DNA of 64,000 nucleotides from contig SVFT01000005.1 in NCBI GenBank assembly GCA_015056735.1, positions 62,001 to 126,000 on the forward strand. Direction: 5' to 3'. The DNA is from Lachnospiraceae bacterium (GTDB lineage Bacteria; Bacillota; Clostridia; Lachnospirales; Lachnospiraceae). A program made the position numbers and the translations under genes. The notes under the pieces were generated by a model. That model was not told the origin of the DNA. It ran no database searches and saw only the letters and a list, made by a program, of their open reading frames with translations. Below are positions 1 to 10,647 of this stretch, piece after piece. How positions within the stretch are numbered: the stretch's first letter is position 1; every line of letters begins with the position of its first letter.

Positions 1-530
1 CGGATCGATCGAATGAGTGCACTCTCCGATCCGGTCGGCAGATCTGTCCTTCCGACGGATTCGAGAAATACCGTATCGCCCGCAACAAGATATCCTGCAT
101 CTTCAAAATAGAAGCAACAGCTTCCCTTTGTATGTCCGGGAGTCAGGATCATCCTGCATGTCATGCCTGCGATCGTGATCGTATCCCCATCCTTGACGTA
201 ATGGTCCGCTTTGACCGTGCATGCGCGGCCCACTCTGGCGGAGGAGTTAAGGTCATCGCTTTCCAACACATCCTTCTCCGCTTCCGCTGCCCACACCTCT
301 GCGCCGGACAGATCGGCAAGCTCCTTCACGCCCCAGATATGATCGAAATGACCATGCGTCAAAAGAATACCGGCCACATGAAAGCCACGCTGCTGCAGGA
401 CTTCATACAGATAGCCGCCTTTATCCGCAGGATCTATAAAAATAACATCCGTTTTACCTTCTTCATATAAGAAATAGCAATTCGTCTGGACTACGCCCAA
501 AACAATGCGTCCGATCTTGATATCCGCCAT
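1..530 (-). CDS. MBL-fold metallo-hydrolase (glyoxalase II-like), 3' end cut by window edge
   Basis: A zinc-dependent hydrolase of the metallo-beta-lactamase fold, closest in appearance to the short YcbL/glyoxalase II-like group that hydrolyses thioesters or similar substrates in the cytoplasm. I translated 176 codons from ATG 530 to the window edge. The metal motif HGHFDH is at residues 59-64, the third histidine is in PGHTKGS (H133) and the bridging aspartate in AGDTVF (D152). The start codon shares its A with the TGA stop of the upstream rel gene (TGATG), so translation is probably coupled to rel. The substrate cannot be told from sequence. The reading frame is open across the left edge, so the C-terminus is missing. 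Confidence 0.9.
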   Translation of the reverse strand, partial: MADIKIGRIVLGVVQTNCYFLYEEGKTDVIFIDPADKGGYLYEVLQQRGFHVAGILLTHGHFDHIWGVKELADLSGAEVWAAEAEKDVLESDDLNSSARVGRACTVKADHYVKDGDTITIAGMTCRMILTPGHTKGSCCFYFEDAGYLVAGDTVFLESVGRTDLPTGSESALIRSI

Positions 531-2833
531 CAGCCCGTCGTCCTTTCAATATCGATGATACTCTCTATACTTCTGATCTTATCTGTGATATGCTGCAGCT
601 CATCTCTTGTCGAGATCTCAAACGACATATCCATAGTTACAACGCCCTGTTTGCTGGTACGTGTATTGATCGACATGATCATAATGTTCTTTTCTGTCAT
701 AACGCGGGAGATATCCGCAAGGAGCCCGCTTCTGTTGTTGGCAAAGATCCGGATCTCCGCAAGGAATTTCTCCTTCGCGAGCACTTCTCCGCCCTGCCAG
801 TCTGCATCGATCAGTCTGGCTCTGTCGTGCTCCGGCAGATTGCAGACGTTGATACAGTCTGTTCGATGGATCGATATGCCGCGCCCCCTTGTAACAAAGC
901 CGACGATATCGTCTCCCGGAACAGGCGAGCAGCATTTGGAAAAACGCACCGCAACATCATCGATACCCTTAACGATGATGCCGTTGCTGGAACGCGAACG
1001 GATCCGCTTAAAGCTTCCGGCATTCTCTTCCACCTCAGCCAGAATCTCACTGTCGCTCTTTTCCTGCCGATGCTCACGGTCATACAGTTCCTGCATCTTG
1101 TTCAGGATCTGTCCTTCCTTCAGACCACCGTGACCGACGGCAGCCAGAACTGCGTCCCACTCTTTGAAGCCATACTTGTTCATGATGTATTCCATGTATG
1201 AGGGCTTCAAGAGCAGGGTGGTGTCCATCCCTTTTGTCTTGGCATAGGCCTGCAGAAGTTCTTTTCCTTTTGCGATATTGTCTTCTTTTAATTCGGATTT
1301 AAACCATTGATTGATCTTGTTCTTGGCCTGCGGGCTCTTAACAAGATTCAGCCAGTCACGGCTCGGTCCCTTGGAGTTCTGCGAAGTCAGAACTTCGATC
1401 CGATCACCGTTTTTGAGCTCATAATCGATCGTAACGAGTTTGCCGTTCACGCGGGCACCGATCATCTTATTGCCTACAGCACTGTGGATCGCATAGGCAA
1501 AGTCGATCGGGCAGGAGCCTGCGGGCAGGTTCTTCACATCACCTGTCGGTGTAAAGCAGTATACGCTGTCGGAGAACAGATCAAGATCGCTCTTTAAGAG
1601 CTTCAAAAACTCCTTGTTATCCGACATGTCTTTCTGCCACTCCAGAATATGGCGAAGCCAAACAAGCTTTTCTTCTTCCTGTGTCGACGCTTTCTTTCCG
1701 TCGGAAGCTTCTTTATATTTCCAATGCGCAGCGATACCGTATTCAGCCGCCTTGTGCATCTCATGCGTACGGATCTGGATCTCAAACGGCTGACCGTTCG
1801 TACCGATCAGTGTCGTATGCAAAGACTGGTACATATTGGCCTTGGGCATCGCGATATAGTCTTTGAATCGTCCCGGAAGGGGCTTGTACATCTCGTGGAT
1901 CACACCGAGAGCCGCATAGCAGTCTTTCACGGAGTTCACGATGATGCGGACAGCAAAGAGATCATAGATCTGATCGATCGTCTTATGCTGATTCTTCATC
2001 TTTTTATAGATACTGAAAAAATGCTTCACACGACCGTCAAGTTCGGCCTGAATGCCGGCAGATTTGATGTGTTCGCCGACTTCGTCTACGATGGACTGAA
2101 TATACTTCTCGCGCTCACTCTTACGGACCGCGATCTTCTCAGCCAGATCATAGTAGACATCAGGCTGCAGATACTTCAAAGACAGATCGTCCAATTCCAC
2201 TTTGATACGGGAGATACCGAGCCTGTCAGCGATCGGCGCATAGATATCCATAGTCTCACGCGCAATACGCTGCTGCTTATCGGACGGCATATGACCGAGT
2301 GTTCGCATGTTATGAAGGCGGTCGGCCAGTTTGATTAGGATCACGCGAATATCCTTTGCCATAGCAAGGAACATCTTCCGCAGGTTCTCCGCCTGCATCT
2401 CCAACTTCTCCTGGTCACCGGAAAGCGCACTTCCTTCCGGGAGTTCGAGCTGCTGCAGCTTTGTCACGCCGTCAACCAAAAGCGCGACATCTTCGCCGAA
2501 CTCTGCCGTGATCTCCTCATTTGTCATGATGGTGTCTTCGACAACATCGTGCAAAATACCCGCTGCCAGGGTCTCCTTATCCATCTCCAGATCAGCCAGG
2601 ATGATCGACACATACAGCGGGTGAATGATATAGGGCTCACCGGACTTTCTTCTCTGGTCCTTGTGAGCTTCGTATGCGATTTTATAAGCTTTTTCGATTA
2701 GGGAGATGTCATCGGAAGGGTGGTATTTTTTGACACGAGAAACCAAGTCCTGATACAGTGTCTCAGGACTTTGAAATTCAGCGATCTCTTCAATTCTGCC
2801 ATCGTCAAGCAGTTCGTCGTGTCTGAAATCCAT
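530..2833 (-). CDS. rel: Bifunctional (p)ppGpp synthetase/hydrolase (RelA/SpoT family)
   Basis: Makes and degrades the stringent-response alarmone (p)ppGpp. The 767 residues have the full long-RSH layout: an N-terminal HD hydrolase domain (H71, HD at 95-96, ED at 99-100), a synthetase domain with GRFKDYIA at 321-328, a TGS domain beginning near VYCFTPTGD, and a C-terminal ACT domain over roughly the last 75 residues. The RFKD form of the synthetase motif, rather than EFDD, is the signature of bifunctional Rel enzymes, and the hydrolase histidines are intact, so both activities are expected. It lies 3 nt after apt, with its AAGGA site overlapping the end of apt, and overlaps the following hydrolase by one base. 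The apt-rel order is common in Firmicutes. Confidence 0.97.
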   Translation of the reverse strand: MDFRHDELLDDGRIEEIAEFQSPETLYQDLVSRVKKYHPSDDISLIEKAYKIAYEAHKDQRRKSGEPYIIHPLYVSIILADLEMDKETLAAGILHDVVEDTIMTNEEITAEFGEDVALLVDGVTKLQQLELPEGSALSGDQEKLEMQAENLRKMFLAMAKDIRVILIKLADRLHNMRTLGHMPSDKQQRIARETMDIYAPIADRLGISRIKVELDDLSLKYLQPDVYYDLAEKIAVRKSEREKYIQSIVDEVGEHIKSAGIQAELDGRVKHFFSIYKKMKNQHKTIDQIYDLFAVRIIVNSVKDCYAALGVIHEMYKPLPGRFKDYIAMPKANMYQSLHTTLIGTNGQPFEIQIRTHEMHKAAEYGIAAHWKYKEASDGKKASTQEEEKLVWLRHILEWQKDMSDNKEFLKLLKSDLDLFSDSVYCFTPTGDVKNLPAGSCPIDFAYAIHSAVGNKMIGARVNGKLVTIDYELKNGDRIEVLTSQNSKGPSRDWLNLVKSPQAKNKINQWFKSELKEDNIAKGKELLQAYAKTKGMDTTLLLKPSYMEYIMNKYGFKEWDAVLAAVGHGGLKEGQILNKMQELYDREHRQEKSDSEILAEVEENAGSFKRIRSRSSNGIIVKGIDDVAVRFSKCCSPVPGDDIVGFVTRGRGISIHRTDCINVCNLPEHDRARLIDADWQGGEVLAKEKFLAEIRIFANNRSGLLADISRVMTEKNIMIMSINTRTSKQGVVTMDMSFEISTRDELQHITDKIRSIESIIDIERTTG

Positions 2834-2836
2834 AGA

Positions 2837-3361
2837 TCATTTTCCTTCGTAGGTGATCGCAGCATCCAGCCGGTAATCACGGATGCGTTCTCTGCCTTTC
2901 AAGCCGGCAAGTTCGATCATAACAACAACTCCGGCGATCAGGCCGCCCAGTGATTCGATCAGGCGGATCATCGCTTCTGTCGTGCCGCCCGTTGCGATCA
3001 GATCGTCCACGATCAGTACTTTCTGTCCTTTTTTGATGGAATCCTTGTGCATCTCGATCGTTGCCTTACCATATTCAAGATCATAATCGATCGAAACAGT
3101 CTCACAGGGAAGCTTCCCCTTCTTACGAATGAGTACAAAAGGCTTGTGATTATTATATGCGATCGGCATACCGAAAATGAATCCGCGTGACTCAGGCCCT
3201 ACGACCACATCGTAATCAAGATCCTTCACCAGACCCTGCATGGTGTCGATCGCAAGATGCAGCCCGTCTGCATCACCGAGCACACTCGTAACATCGCGGA
3301 AGATAATCCCTTTTTCGGGAAAATCCGGTATACTCCGTACGTATTCTTCCAATTTCTTCAT
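2837..3361 (-). CDS. apt: Adenine phosphoribosyltransferase
   Basis: Salvages adenine by joining it to PRPP to give AMP. From ATG 3361 the protein is 174 residues, the usual Apt length, and begins MKKLEEYVRSIPDFPEKG as family members do. The PRPP-binding loop is VLIVDDLIATGGTTEA. An in-frame ATG at 3394 would add 11 residues not typical of the family; ATG 3361 has GGAG six bases upstream, so I chose it. A sigma-A promoter lies at 3426-3454. It is the first gene of an operon with rel and the MBL hydrolase, linking purine salvage to alarmone turnover. Confidence 0.95.
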   Translation of the reverse strand: MKKLEEYVRSIPDFPEKGIIFRDVTSVLGDADGLHLAIDTMQGLVKDLDYDVVVGPESRGFIFGMPIAYNNHKPFVLIRKKGKLPCETVSIDYDLEYGKATIEMHKDSIKKGQKVLIVDDLIATGGTTEAMIRLIESLGGLIAGVVVMIELAGLKGRERIRDYRLDAAITYEGK

Positions 3362-3425
3362 ATCGATCTCCGTTCTGGGGAAGCCCCTCTGCATATTCCC
3401 TCTGCAAAAATCAAAATACCTTACT

Positions 3426-3454
3426 ATTATATGGTTTTTTCCTCAAAATGTAAA
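3426..3454 (-). promoter_or_regulatory. Sigma-A promoter of the apt-rel operon
   Basis: On the minus strand a TTTACA -35 (3454-3449) is followed after exactly 17 bp by a consensus TATAAT -10 (3431-3426). The predicted start of transcription is near 3419, which gives a 5' UTR of about 60 nt before ATG 3361. Confidence 0.75.
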
Positions 3455-3492
3455 GAAAAGAGGACGATCATACGGCGAATCATTCCTCAATA

Positions 3493-4287
3493 TCACATCA
3501 TCTCATTGGGGTCCGATTCAAGATAGGAATAATCATAATGATTCAAAAATCTGCCATAGTAGCACGCCGGGCTAAAGCTGTACTTACGCACATAAGGCGC
3601 CCGTCCTGCCGGCGCGAGAGCAGGATTCTTCGCAGCGATCTGGGCATCTACTCCTGCCGCATACTGTTCAATGGAAAAACCCTCTTTGCCGATACGTCCC
3701 TGACATATCCCGATCTCCACGAAATGGCGCAGAAGCTCCGGCGGATTAAAACCGATCGAAGCCTGCAAATCCGGATTGTTATCGTAATAGTAATCGGGGT
3801 CAAATACTTTGCTGTAGTCACGCCCGTTGTAAGTATAATCCGTCACAACCGCAGCCGGCTTATTCAGCACATACGGATTCTTGAGGCACTCCGTCAGGAT
3901 CGTGTAGTATGCGTCCGCATAGCCGCGACGAACCTTATAGTCTTCCGCATAAGCCTTCAGTTCGTTATAGTCGACCGTATAACCGTTATCAAGGAACATC
4001 TCCAGATTCCGATACGCATTGCTGATCAGATTGAGCGTCAGCCTGTGATCATCCTGTTTGCCCGGTGTGCAGAAGTTCCAGTAGTACTGCTCGACTTCTG
4101 TCAGATAATTGATCGTCCATGCATCCGGATTCCGGTCCCCGGTATAATCTGCCATCTGTGCCAGCGTGGTAAAGGTATCGTTACGCTTGACTTCTTCTGC
4201 GGCAAACACAGGAAAAGCGCTCTGAACAAACAATCCGGCAGAGATAATAACAGCCGTTACTGATTTAAAGAACATTTTATTTTTCAT
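3493..4287 (-). CDS. Secreted protein of unknown function
   Basis: A 264-residue exported protein. It has a lysine-containing N-terminus, a hydrophobic core and a probable signal peptidase I site after VFA at about residue 29. The C-terminal part has the motif FDPDYYYDNNPDL followed by LLRHFVEIGICQGRIGKEGF. This resembles a short helical repeat (F..YY...NPDL ... LL.HF...G...GR) that I recall from other secreted clostridial proteins, where its function is not established. There are no obvious catalytic residues or cysteine pairs and no anchor, so it is probably released or loosely wall-associated. It shares orientation with the DUF5722 gene 71 nt upstream, and I see no terminator between them. 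The function is unknown. Confidence 0.75.
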   Translation of the reverse strand: MKNKMFFKSVTAVIISAGLFVQSAFPVFAAEEVKRNDTFTTLAQMADYTGDRNPDAWTINYLTEVEQYYWNFCTPGKQDDHRLTLNLISNAYRNLEMFLDNGYTVDYNELKAYAEDYKVRRGYADAYYTILTECLKNPYVLNKPAAVVTDYTYNGRDYSKVFDPDYYYDNNPDLQASIGFNPPELLRHFVEIGICQGRIGKEGFSIEQYAAGVDAQIAAKNPALAPAGRAPYVRKYSFSPACYYGRFLNHYDYSYLESDPNEMM

Positions 4288-4358
4288 AGTCTCACTCCAT
4301 TCCGTCGTCTTTCGCAGGCGGCAATATTCACAACGTACCTATTATATCACATATTTCC

Positions 4359-6113
4359 CTAACGAACCCACTCAAGTGCTTCATCCCAGTCGGAAGCACC
4401 GATCGTATCCAGAAGATGCGCCGTTTTCTCCATGCCGTCCTCGTCATCCATGCATCGGAAGATCTCTACGGAAGAGCGAGGCGTGCCGGTACTGGTGTAT
4501 AAGCCGAGCGACAGCCCTTTCAGGACTTCTTCCGGCGCATCGGTCTCTCTCGACAACAGGAGCGCATCAATGTATTTATTATCTTCGGCGATATAGTATG
4601 CGAAAGCGATCGCCGCCGCCTGCACGTTTTCACCGTTACTTGCGGGAAATCCCTGCTCACTCAACAGGATATGTCTGATCGAATCATCCGGGGCACGCAT
4701 ACGCGACAGATGCATATAGTCCGTCAGAACATCAATGTTGGACATAGAGATCATCGGCGTACCGCTCTGGTCGCGGACAAGGTCTTCACTCTTAGCCGAT
4801 AACTCCCAGAACTTCGGCCATGTCATCGGTACAGAATACGGATGGAAGGCAAGCCCCCAGTCGATATCCCCGCCGCTTCGGATCTGCTGTGCAAACTCAT
4901 CAAGAAGATCCTTTGCGTCATAGAACGTTTTTGCTTCCGTCAGATCTTTGTCCCACTGCTGATCGAGTGAAATGAAAACGCGCGCATTAGCATTTCTGCT
5001 GCGGATCGCCGTATACGCCAGCCGGAATTCTCTCACATACGCATTCGTATAAGTCTCCAGATCCGTATAATCCATATAATTCCACTGTCTGACATTCACC
5101 TCGTTGCCGATGATCCAGTTGCTGATCAGGCCATGCTTCTCATCGGTATATCGATCGGCCAGAAAGGTAAGAACCGCCTCAAACAGCTCGCAGCTCTCCT
5201 TATCGGTCGTATTGACCATATAATAGTAGCCTTTGCCTTCTTTTGTGTCAGGGTGGATCAGCGGCTTTGTCCGGTCCTTCAGATCATTTAAAATAACGGC
5301 CGTTGTTACAATTTCATTACGCGTCAGTGTACTGAAAACGAAATCATACATCTGCAGATAAACGCCGTTAAAAGCATATTCTTTTCCGTGATACTCGTAA
5401 TACTTGGTCGGAACATCCGGTGCAGTACTCTCGCCGATGATCAGACTGAGCGGGATATTGTAGATCGCCTGCTTCACATCCAGCGGATTGTTCCAGTCTG
5501 CCGTCAGATGCATCGGATCGATCAAAAGCCCCTTCTTTGATTCGGCTTCCGCAAAAGGCTCCTGATAACCAGCCAGATTCTCCGGTCTTGTAATGTAGAC
5601 TTCATTACCGATCGGTACGATCTCGCCGTTTTGTTTAATTGCGATTTGATAGCGATCGAACAAAACGGATTCATCCCCGTCATCATCGATCTCTGTTGCA
5701 AGACAGAATACACGTGACTTCTCATCCGAGGTGAGGATCGCTTGTTCAAGATCATGCTCCGTCTCCCAGATCGGATAATGAAGCAGATACAGTTCGTTAT
5801 CATCACTCTCCGGAAGGCCCATCAGACTTCCCTTGGCTTTTAGAAGACCGCCTTCGATCACGCATTCAAACGCCTCAACGAAAAGCTCCCTGTTATCGTC
5901 CGTCACTTCCATCGTCGGCAGCTCAATCTCCTCATGCGGGATCAGACCGCCGATCTCGCTTCCGATACCGGTCACGACCTCTTCAATAGGCGATCTTGAA
6001 CCAAGATCAAGGTGGAGAAGGGGACCTAAGTAGACCAGGAGATTAAAAGCGAAAAGTAATAAAATTGTAAGGAGAATGCCGCCAAGGATGGCAAGCCATT
6101 TGCGCTTCTTCAT
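4359..6113 (-). CDS. Membrane-anchored DUF5722 protein, glycoside-hydrolase-like
   Basis: The 584 residues start with KKRKW and a single hydrophobic segment (about 7-30) that should anchor the protein with its bulk outside the cell. The C-terminal two thirds look like DUF5722, a TIM-barrel domain related to glycoside hydrolases. WIIGNEV (E338) and LLSEQGF (E486) lie at strand ends about 148 residues apart, which fits the acid/base and nucleophile pair of clan GH-A. FISLDQQW and GLAFHPY also fit barrel-strand motifs. The N-terminal part (about 70-200) looks like a beta-sandwich, possibly carbohydrate-binding. The substrate is unknown. No good ribosome binding site precedes ATG 6113, but the lysine-rich start supports it. 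Confidence 0.75.
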   Translation of the reverse strand: MKKRKWLAILGGILLTILLLFAFNLLVYLGPLLHLDLGSRSPIEEVVTGIGSEIGGLIPHEEIELPTMEVTDDNRELFVEAFECVIEGGLLKAKGSLMGLPESDDNELYLLHYPIWETEHDLEQAILTSDEKSRVFCLATEIDDDGDESVLFDRYQIAIKQNGEIVPIGNEVYITRPENLAGYQEPFAEAESKKGLLIDPMHLTADWNNPLDVKQAIYNIPLSLIIGESTAPDVPTKYYEYHGKEYAFNGVYLQMYDFVFSTLTRNEIVTTAVILNDLKDRTKPLIHPDTKEGKGYYYMVNTTDKESCELFEAVLTFLADRYTDEKHGLISNWIIGNEVNVRQWNYMDYTDLETYTNAYVREFRLAYTAIRSRNANARVFISLDQQWDKDLTEAKTFYDAKDLLDEFAQQIRSGGDIDWGLAFHPYSVPMTWPKFWELSAKSEDLVRDQSGTPMISMSNIDVLTDYMHLSRMRAPDDSIRHILLSEQGFPASNGENVQAAAIAFAYYIAEDNKYIDALLLSRETDAPEEVLKGLSLGLYTSTGTPRSSVEIFRCMDDEDGMEKTAHLLDTIGASDWDEALEWVR

Positions 6114-6141
6114 AGAATTAAATATATCATGGGGTAATTGG

Positions 6142-6250
6142 TTAGCACAAGCGCCACGCGCTTATCATACGCGCGCTTAGCGTTTAGCACAAGCTCGCCC
6201 CATAGGCGTTTAGCACAAGCTCGCCCCATAGGCGTTTAGCACAAGCTCGC
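6142..6250. repeat. Direct repeats (26 bp) carrying TTAGCACAAG downstream of groEL
   Basis: Two exact 26-bp tandem units (6180-6205 and 6206-6231) begin GCGTTTAGCACAAGCTCG. A partial third (6232-6250) and a diverged relative with TTAGCACAAGCG at 6142 flank them. The block lies between groEL and the DUF5722 gene, with no coding potential. See the adjoining inverted repeat for its other half. Confidence 0.85.
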
Positions 6251-6380
6251 TTAGCCGCACAATCCCCGGATGGGGATCGTGCGGCTAACCGTGCGTCGCC
6301 GAATAAGCCAACAAAAGCCCTCGCATGTGAGCAAGCTCACGCGAGGGCTTTCCTTGTCTTATTCGGCTTGTGCTAAACGC
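6232..6380. repeat. Large nested inverted-repeat structure directly after the groEL stop
   Basis: Outer arms are GCGTTTAGCACAAG (6232-6245) and its exact complement (6367-6380), which ends one base before the groEL stop codon. Inside are a 10-bp hairpin arm TTAGCCGCAC (6251-6260 with 6279-6288), extended by ATCCCC/GGGGAT, and a second pair GCCGAATAAG (6298-6307 with 6358-6367) enclosing the 11-bp stem at 6314-6351. All arms are perfect or nearly so. Confidence 0.85.
6314..6351 (-). terminator. Probable groESL terminator hairpin
   Basis: The stem AAAGCCCTCGC pairs with GCGAGGGCTTT, and the loop is itself a GTGAGC/GCTCAC hairpin. On the minus strand it lies about 30 nt after the groEL stop and ends in TTTTGTTGG. 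It forms the core of the larger nested palindrome. Confidence 0.7.
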
Positions 6381-8304
<1,924 letters not shown>

Positions 8305-8342
8305 GTAAATGCCTCCTTTTAAAGCATGTTCGCTCTGATTTG

Positions 8343-8369
8343 TTAGCACTCTAATATCTCGAGTGCTAA
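8343..8369 (-). promoter_or_regulatory. CIRCE operator of groESL (HrcA binding site)
   Basis: A perfect CIRCE: TTAGCACTC (8343-8351), a 9-nt spacer, then GAGTGCTAA (8361-8369). It lies just downstream of the groES -10 hexamer, in the leader, where HrcA represses transcription at normal temperature. hrcA itself is not in this window. Confidence 0.98.
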
Positions 8370-8380
8370 CTCCACTACAT

Positions 8381-8409
8381 ACAATATCACCCACCCGGCA
8401 AGATGTCAA
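8381..8409 (-). promoter_or_regulatory. Sigma-A promoter of groESL
   Basis: On the minus strand a perfect TTGACA -35 (8409-8404) and a TATTGT -10 (8386-8381) are separated by 17 bp. The CIRCE begins 11 bp after the -10. Confidence 0.8.
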
Positions 8410-8474
8410 CGGATTTATACTTTTTTTATAGAATGAAAATCTCAGTAAAACAATGCGTATATGACATTCCGTCA

Positions 8475-8483
8475 TGCTATAAT
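8475..8483 (+). promoter_or_regulatory. Extended -10 promoter before the MscS gene
   Basis: TGCTATAAT is a consensus extended -10. No good -35 is seen 17 bp upstream. A 9-bp inverted repeat (GCGAAAAGT at 8504-8512 with ACTTTTCGC at 8525-8533) would form a hairpin in the leader just before the start codon. Confidence 0.5.
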
Positions 8484-8561
8484 GATTTGGAGAATATAAA
8501 TCTGCGAAAAGTCAGGCGCCATCAACTTTTCGCCGCCTAAATGAAGGAGCATGAGCCGAAC

Positions 8562-9422
8562 ATGATAGAAGGAATCTCACAGGGATTTTTAAAAAATTTG
8601 GATGAAGGCGTGCTGCGCAGATGGCTGGAAACAGCGCTTCCCAGTGCGCTTGGATTCTTTTGGACCGTTGTACTTGCTTTTCTCGTATACCTGATCGGTG
8701 TACGCATCATCCGTGTGGTTTTGAAGGGTTTTCACAAGTCGTTGCAGCTGCGCAAAGCGGAGCTTGGTGTGATCCAGTTTACCAACCAAGCAGTCAAGGT
8801 TATCGGCTATGCGGTTTTGATCGTGATCATCCTGCAGCTGTTCGGTTTTGAAGCAACGAGCCTGTCTGCCGCCATTGCATCCGTAGGGCTGACGGCGGGA
8901 CTTGCATTTCAGGGTTCCCTCTCAAACTTTGCCGGAGGCGTGCTGATCCTGATGCTGCACCCTTTTCGCGTTGGTGACTACATAGTGGAGGACACGCACA
9001 AAAATGAGGGTACCGTCACAGAGATCACGATCTTCTACACCAAGCTGAAAACACTGGATAACAAGATCGTCGTGATCCCGAACGGCATTCTGGCAAATGC
9101 GTCTCTGACCAATATCACAGACCAGGACAAGCGAATGATCAATCTGACCGCTTCCATTAGCTATGGTGACGACATTGACAAGGCAAAATCCGCCATCCGG
9201 AAGATTATTGACGAAGAGCCTCAGGTCATCCGTTCCGAAGATATTAAAGTATTCGTAAAGCAATTAGGCCCCAGCTCCGTTGATATCGGCTTCCGCTTCT
9301 ATGTGCCGATGGGAGAATACTGGAACGCATATTGGCGCACGCTGGAGCGGATCAAGAAAGAGTTTGATGCAGCCGGCATCACGATCCCCTACCAACAGCT
9401 GGACGTGCATATCAATCAGTGA
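8562..9422 (+). CDS. Small-conductance mechanosensitive channel, MscS family
   Basis: A membrane channel that opens on hypo-osmotic shock to release solutes. The protein has about 286 residues with three N-terminal hydrophobic segments. The pore-lining helix region is ASVGLTAGLAFQGSLSNFAGG, and the beta-domain signature FRVGDYIV plus VVIPNGILANASLTN follow. AAGGAG at 8544-8549 serves ATG 8562; ATG 8541, in the same frame, lacks a site and would add 7 residues. The short length with only three membrane segments fits the YggB/MscS core type rather than the larger MscK class. Confidence 0.92.
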   Translation: MIEGISQGFLKNLDEGVLRRWLETALPSALGFFWTVVLAFLVYLIGVRIIRVVLKGFHKSLQLRKAELGVIQFTNQAVKVIGYAVLIVIILQLFGFEATSLSAAIASVGLTAGLAFQGSLSNFAGGVLILMLHPFRVGDYIVEDTHKNEGTVTEITIFYTKLKTLDNKIVVIPNGILANASLTNITDQDKRMINLTASISYGDDIDKAKSAIRKIIDEEPQVIRSEDIKVFVKQLGPSSVDIGFRFYVPMGEYWNAYWRTLERIKKEFDAAGITIPYQQLDVHINQ

Positions 9423-9468
9423 TACCCCCCTTATGATATATCCATATAGAGATAAAGGAAAAACAAAG

Positions 9469-9516
9469 CACTCCCGGATTTGAAGAGCGGAAAAGTAAAC
9501 CTTCAAACCGGGAGTG
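9469..9516. terminator. Bidirectional terminator between MscS and GGDEF genes
   Basis: CACTCCCGG plus TTTGAAG pairs with CTTCAAA plus CCGGGAGTG around a 14-nt loop, with one unpaired base. It lies between two convergent genes and can serve both. Confidence 0.65.
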
Positions 9517-9561
9517 TAATGCCCATTTCTATAAACTTGTTATGCGGTCTGCCGACAATCG

Positions 9562-10491
9562 TTAGCGGAAATTCCTTCTCAGTCTTGCCTGGTATACGGG
9601 ATCCTGCTTCATCTCGAATTTGTTCTCGAACATCGCGTATTCCGCTTCTGCGAAAACATCTGCGAGATCCTCTTCCACGTTCTCCTTCATCATAATGCCG
9701 ACTGCAACGGAAGGACTCAGGATCGGATCGTTGTATTCCTTGCAACGTCTTTGAACACGGTCACAGTAGTCTCTTGCTTCCCCTTCTTCCGGTGTCGGGA
9801 TCATGATATAGAACACATCACCGTCTACGCGGCCGAGTACATACTCATCCTTTGCTTCTTCCTTTAAGATATGTGCGATCACACGGATCAGGCGGTCGCT
9901 TTCTTCATCACCGTAATGATCATTCACAAACTTCCAGTCATTGATATTGGCTTCGATCGCCGCTACGGGAGCAGTCTGCGTCTTGTCCAGATTGCGCATG
10001 CGCTCTGTGAAGTGATTCTTATTGTATAAGCCCGTCAGAACATCTTCCGCATCGCCGTGGAGCTGCCGCTGCTTCTCAGCCTCCCAGGAAACGCTCATCT
10101 CGTCGATGTAAACCGCACGCTCACGGTTTGCATATGTCGCCTCCCCCAAAGCTTCCCACATGACGACAAGGCTTTCAAGCGCGCTGTCCGCGATCTCTTC
10201 CATGCCGGCGAAGATCTCATCCTTCTTCACATAGACATGTCCGATCGTGCGATTCTGCACACGCACCTTACGTCCGGGCTCGCCTACAACATCCGGCGTA
10301 AAATCGGTAAAATTGCCTACCGACGCCATTTTCTCACCATGACGTTCCGTCAAAAGTATCTTCAGACCCGTCAGCTTGTTCAGATGTTTCATCTGATCCA
10401 TCATATTTTCTACATGATAAAGATTCTCAAGTCCGTAGTTCTTGATGTTTTCTTTTAAACGCTTGTCCAAAGGGACTGCACCATAAGCCAT
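9562..10491 (-). CDS. Degenerate GGDEF-domain protein
   Basis: A 309-residue soluble protein with a C-terminal GGDEF fold, recognised by DVLTGLYNKNHF (150-161). Diguanylate cyclases need the GGDEF loop and two metal-binding aspartates. Here the loop reads DGDVF (223-227) and the usual DxDxFK segment reads NINDWK (182-187), so both aspartates are asparagine. It is therefore probably not a cyclase but a nucleotide-sensing or scaffold protein. The first 140 residues form a separate domain I do not recognise, with no membrane segment. ATG 10491 with AGAGG upstream is preferred over the longer frame to 10602, whose extra 37 residues are basic and lie over promoter-like AT-rich DNA. Confidence 0.8.
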   Translation of the reverse strand: MAYGAVPLDKRLKENIKNYGLENLYHVENMMDQMKHLNKLTGLKILLTERHGEKMASVGNFTDFTPDVVGEPGRKVRVQNRTIGHVYVKKDEIFAGMEEIADSALESLVVMWEALGEATYANRERAVYIDEMSVSWEAEKQRQLHGDAEDVLTGLYNKNHFTERMRNLDKTQTAPVAAIEANINDWKFVNDHYGDEESDRLIRVIAHILKEEAKDEYVLGRVDGDVFYIMIPTPEEGEARDYCDRVQRRCKEYNDPILSPSVAVGIMMKENVEEDLADVFAEAEYAMFENKFEMKQDPVYQARLRRNFR

Positions 10492-10647
10492 ATATACTAC
10501 CCTCTCTCTGTAACCTATACCCAACTTTAGTATAACTTTTTTGTGTTTTTTTGTCGAGTTTAATCGAAATATTTGTAAGTTTTTCGAACATTCTTTTTGC
10601 ATGAAATTGAGAACAATCGATCAGATATGGTAAAGGATCCTGCCAAA

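Noticed and set aside
8305-8475. N-terminal extension of GroES
   Set aside because: It would cross the promoter and CIRCE; the normal start has a perfect ribosome site.
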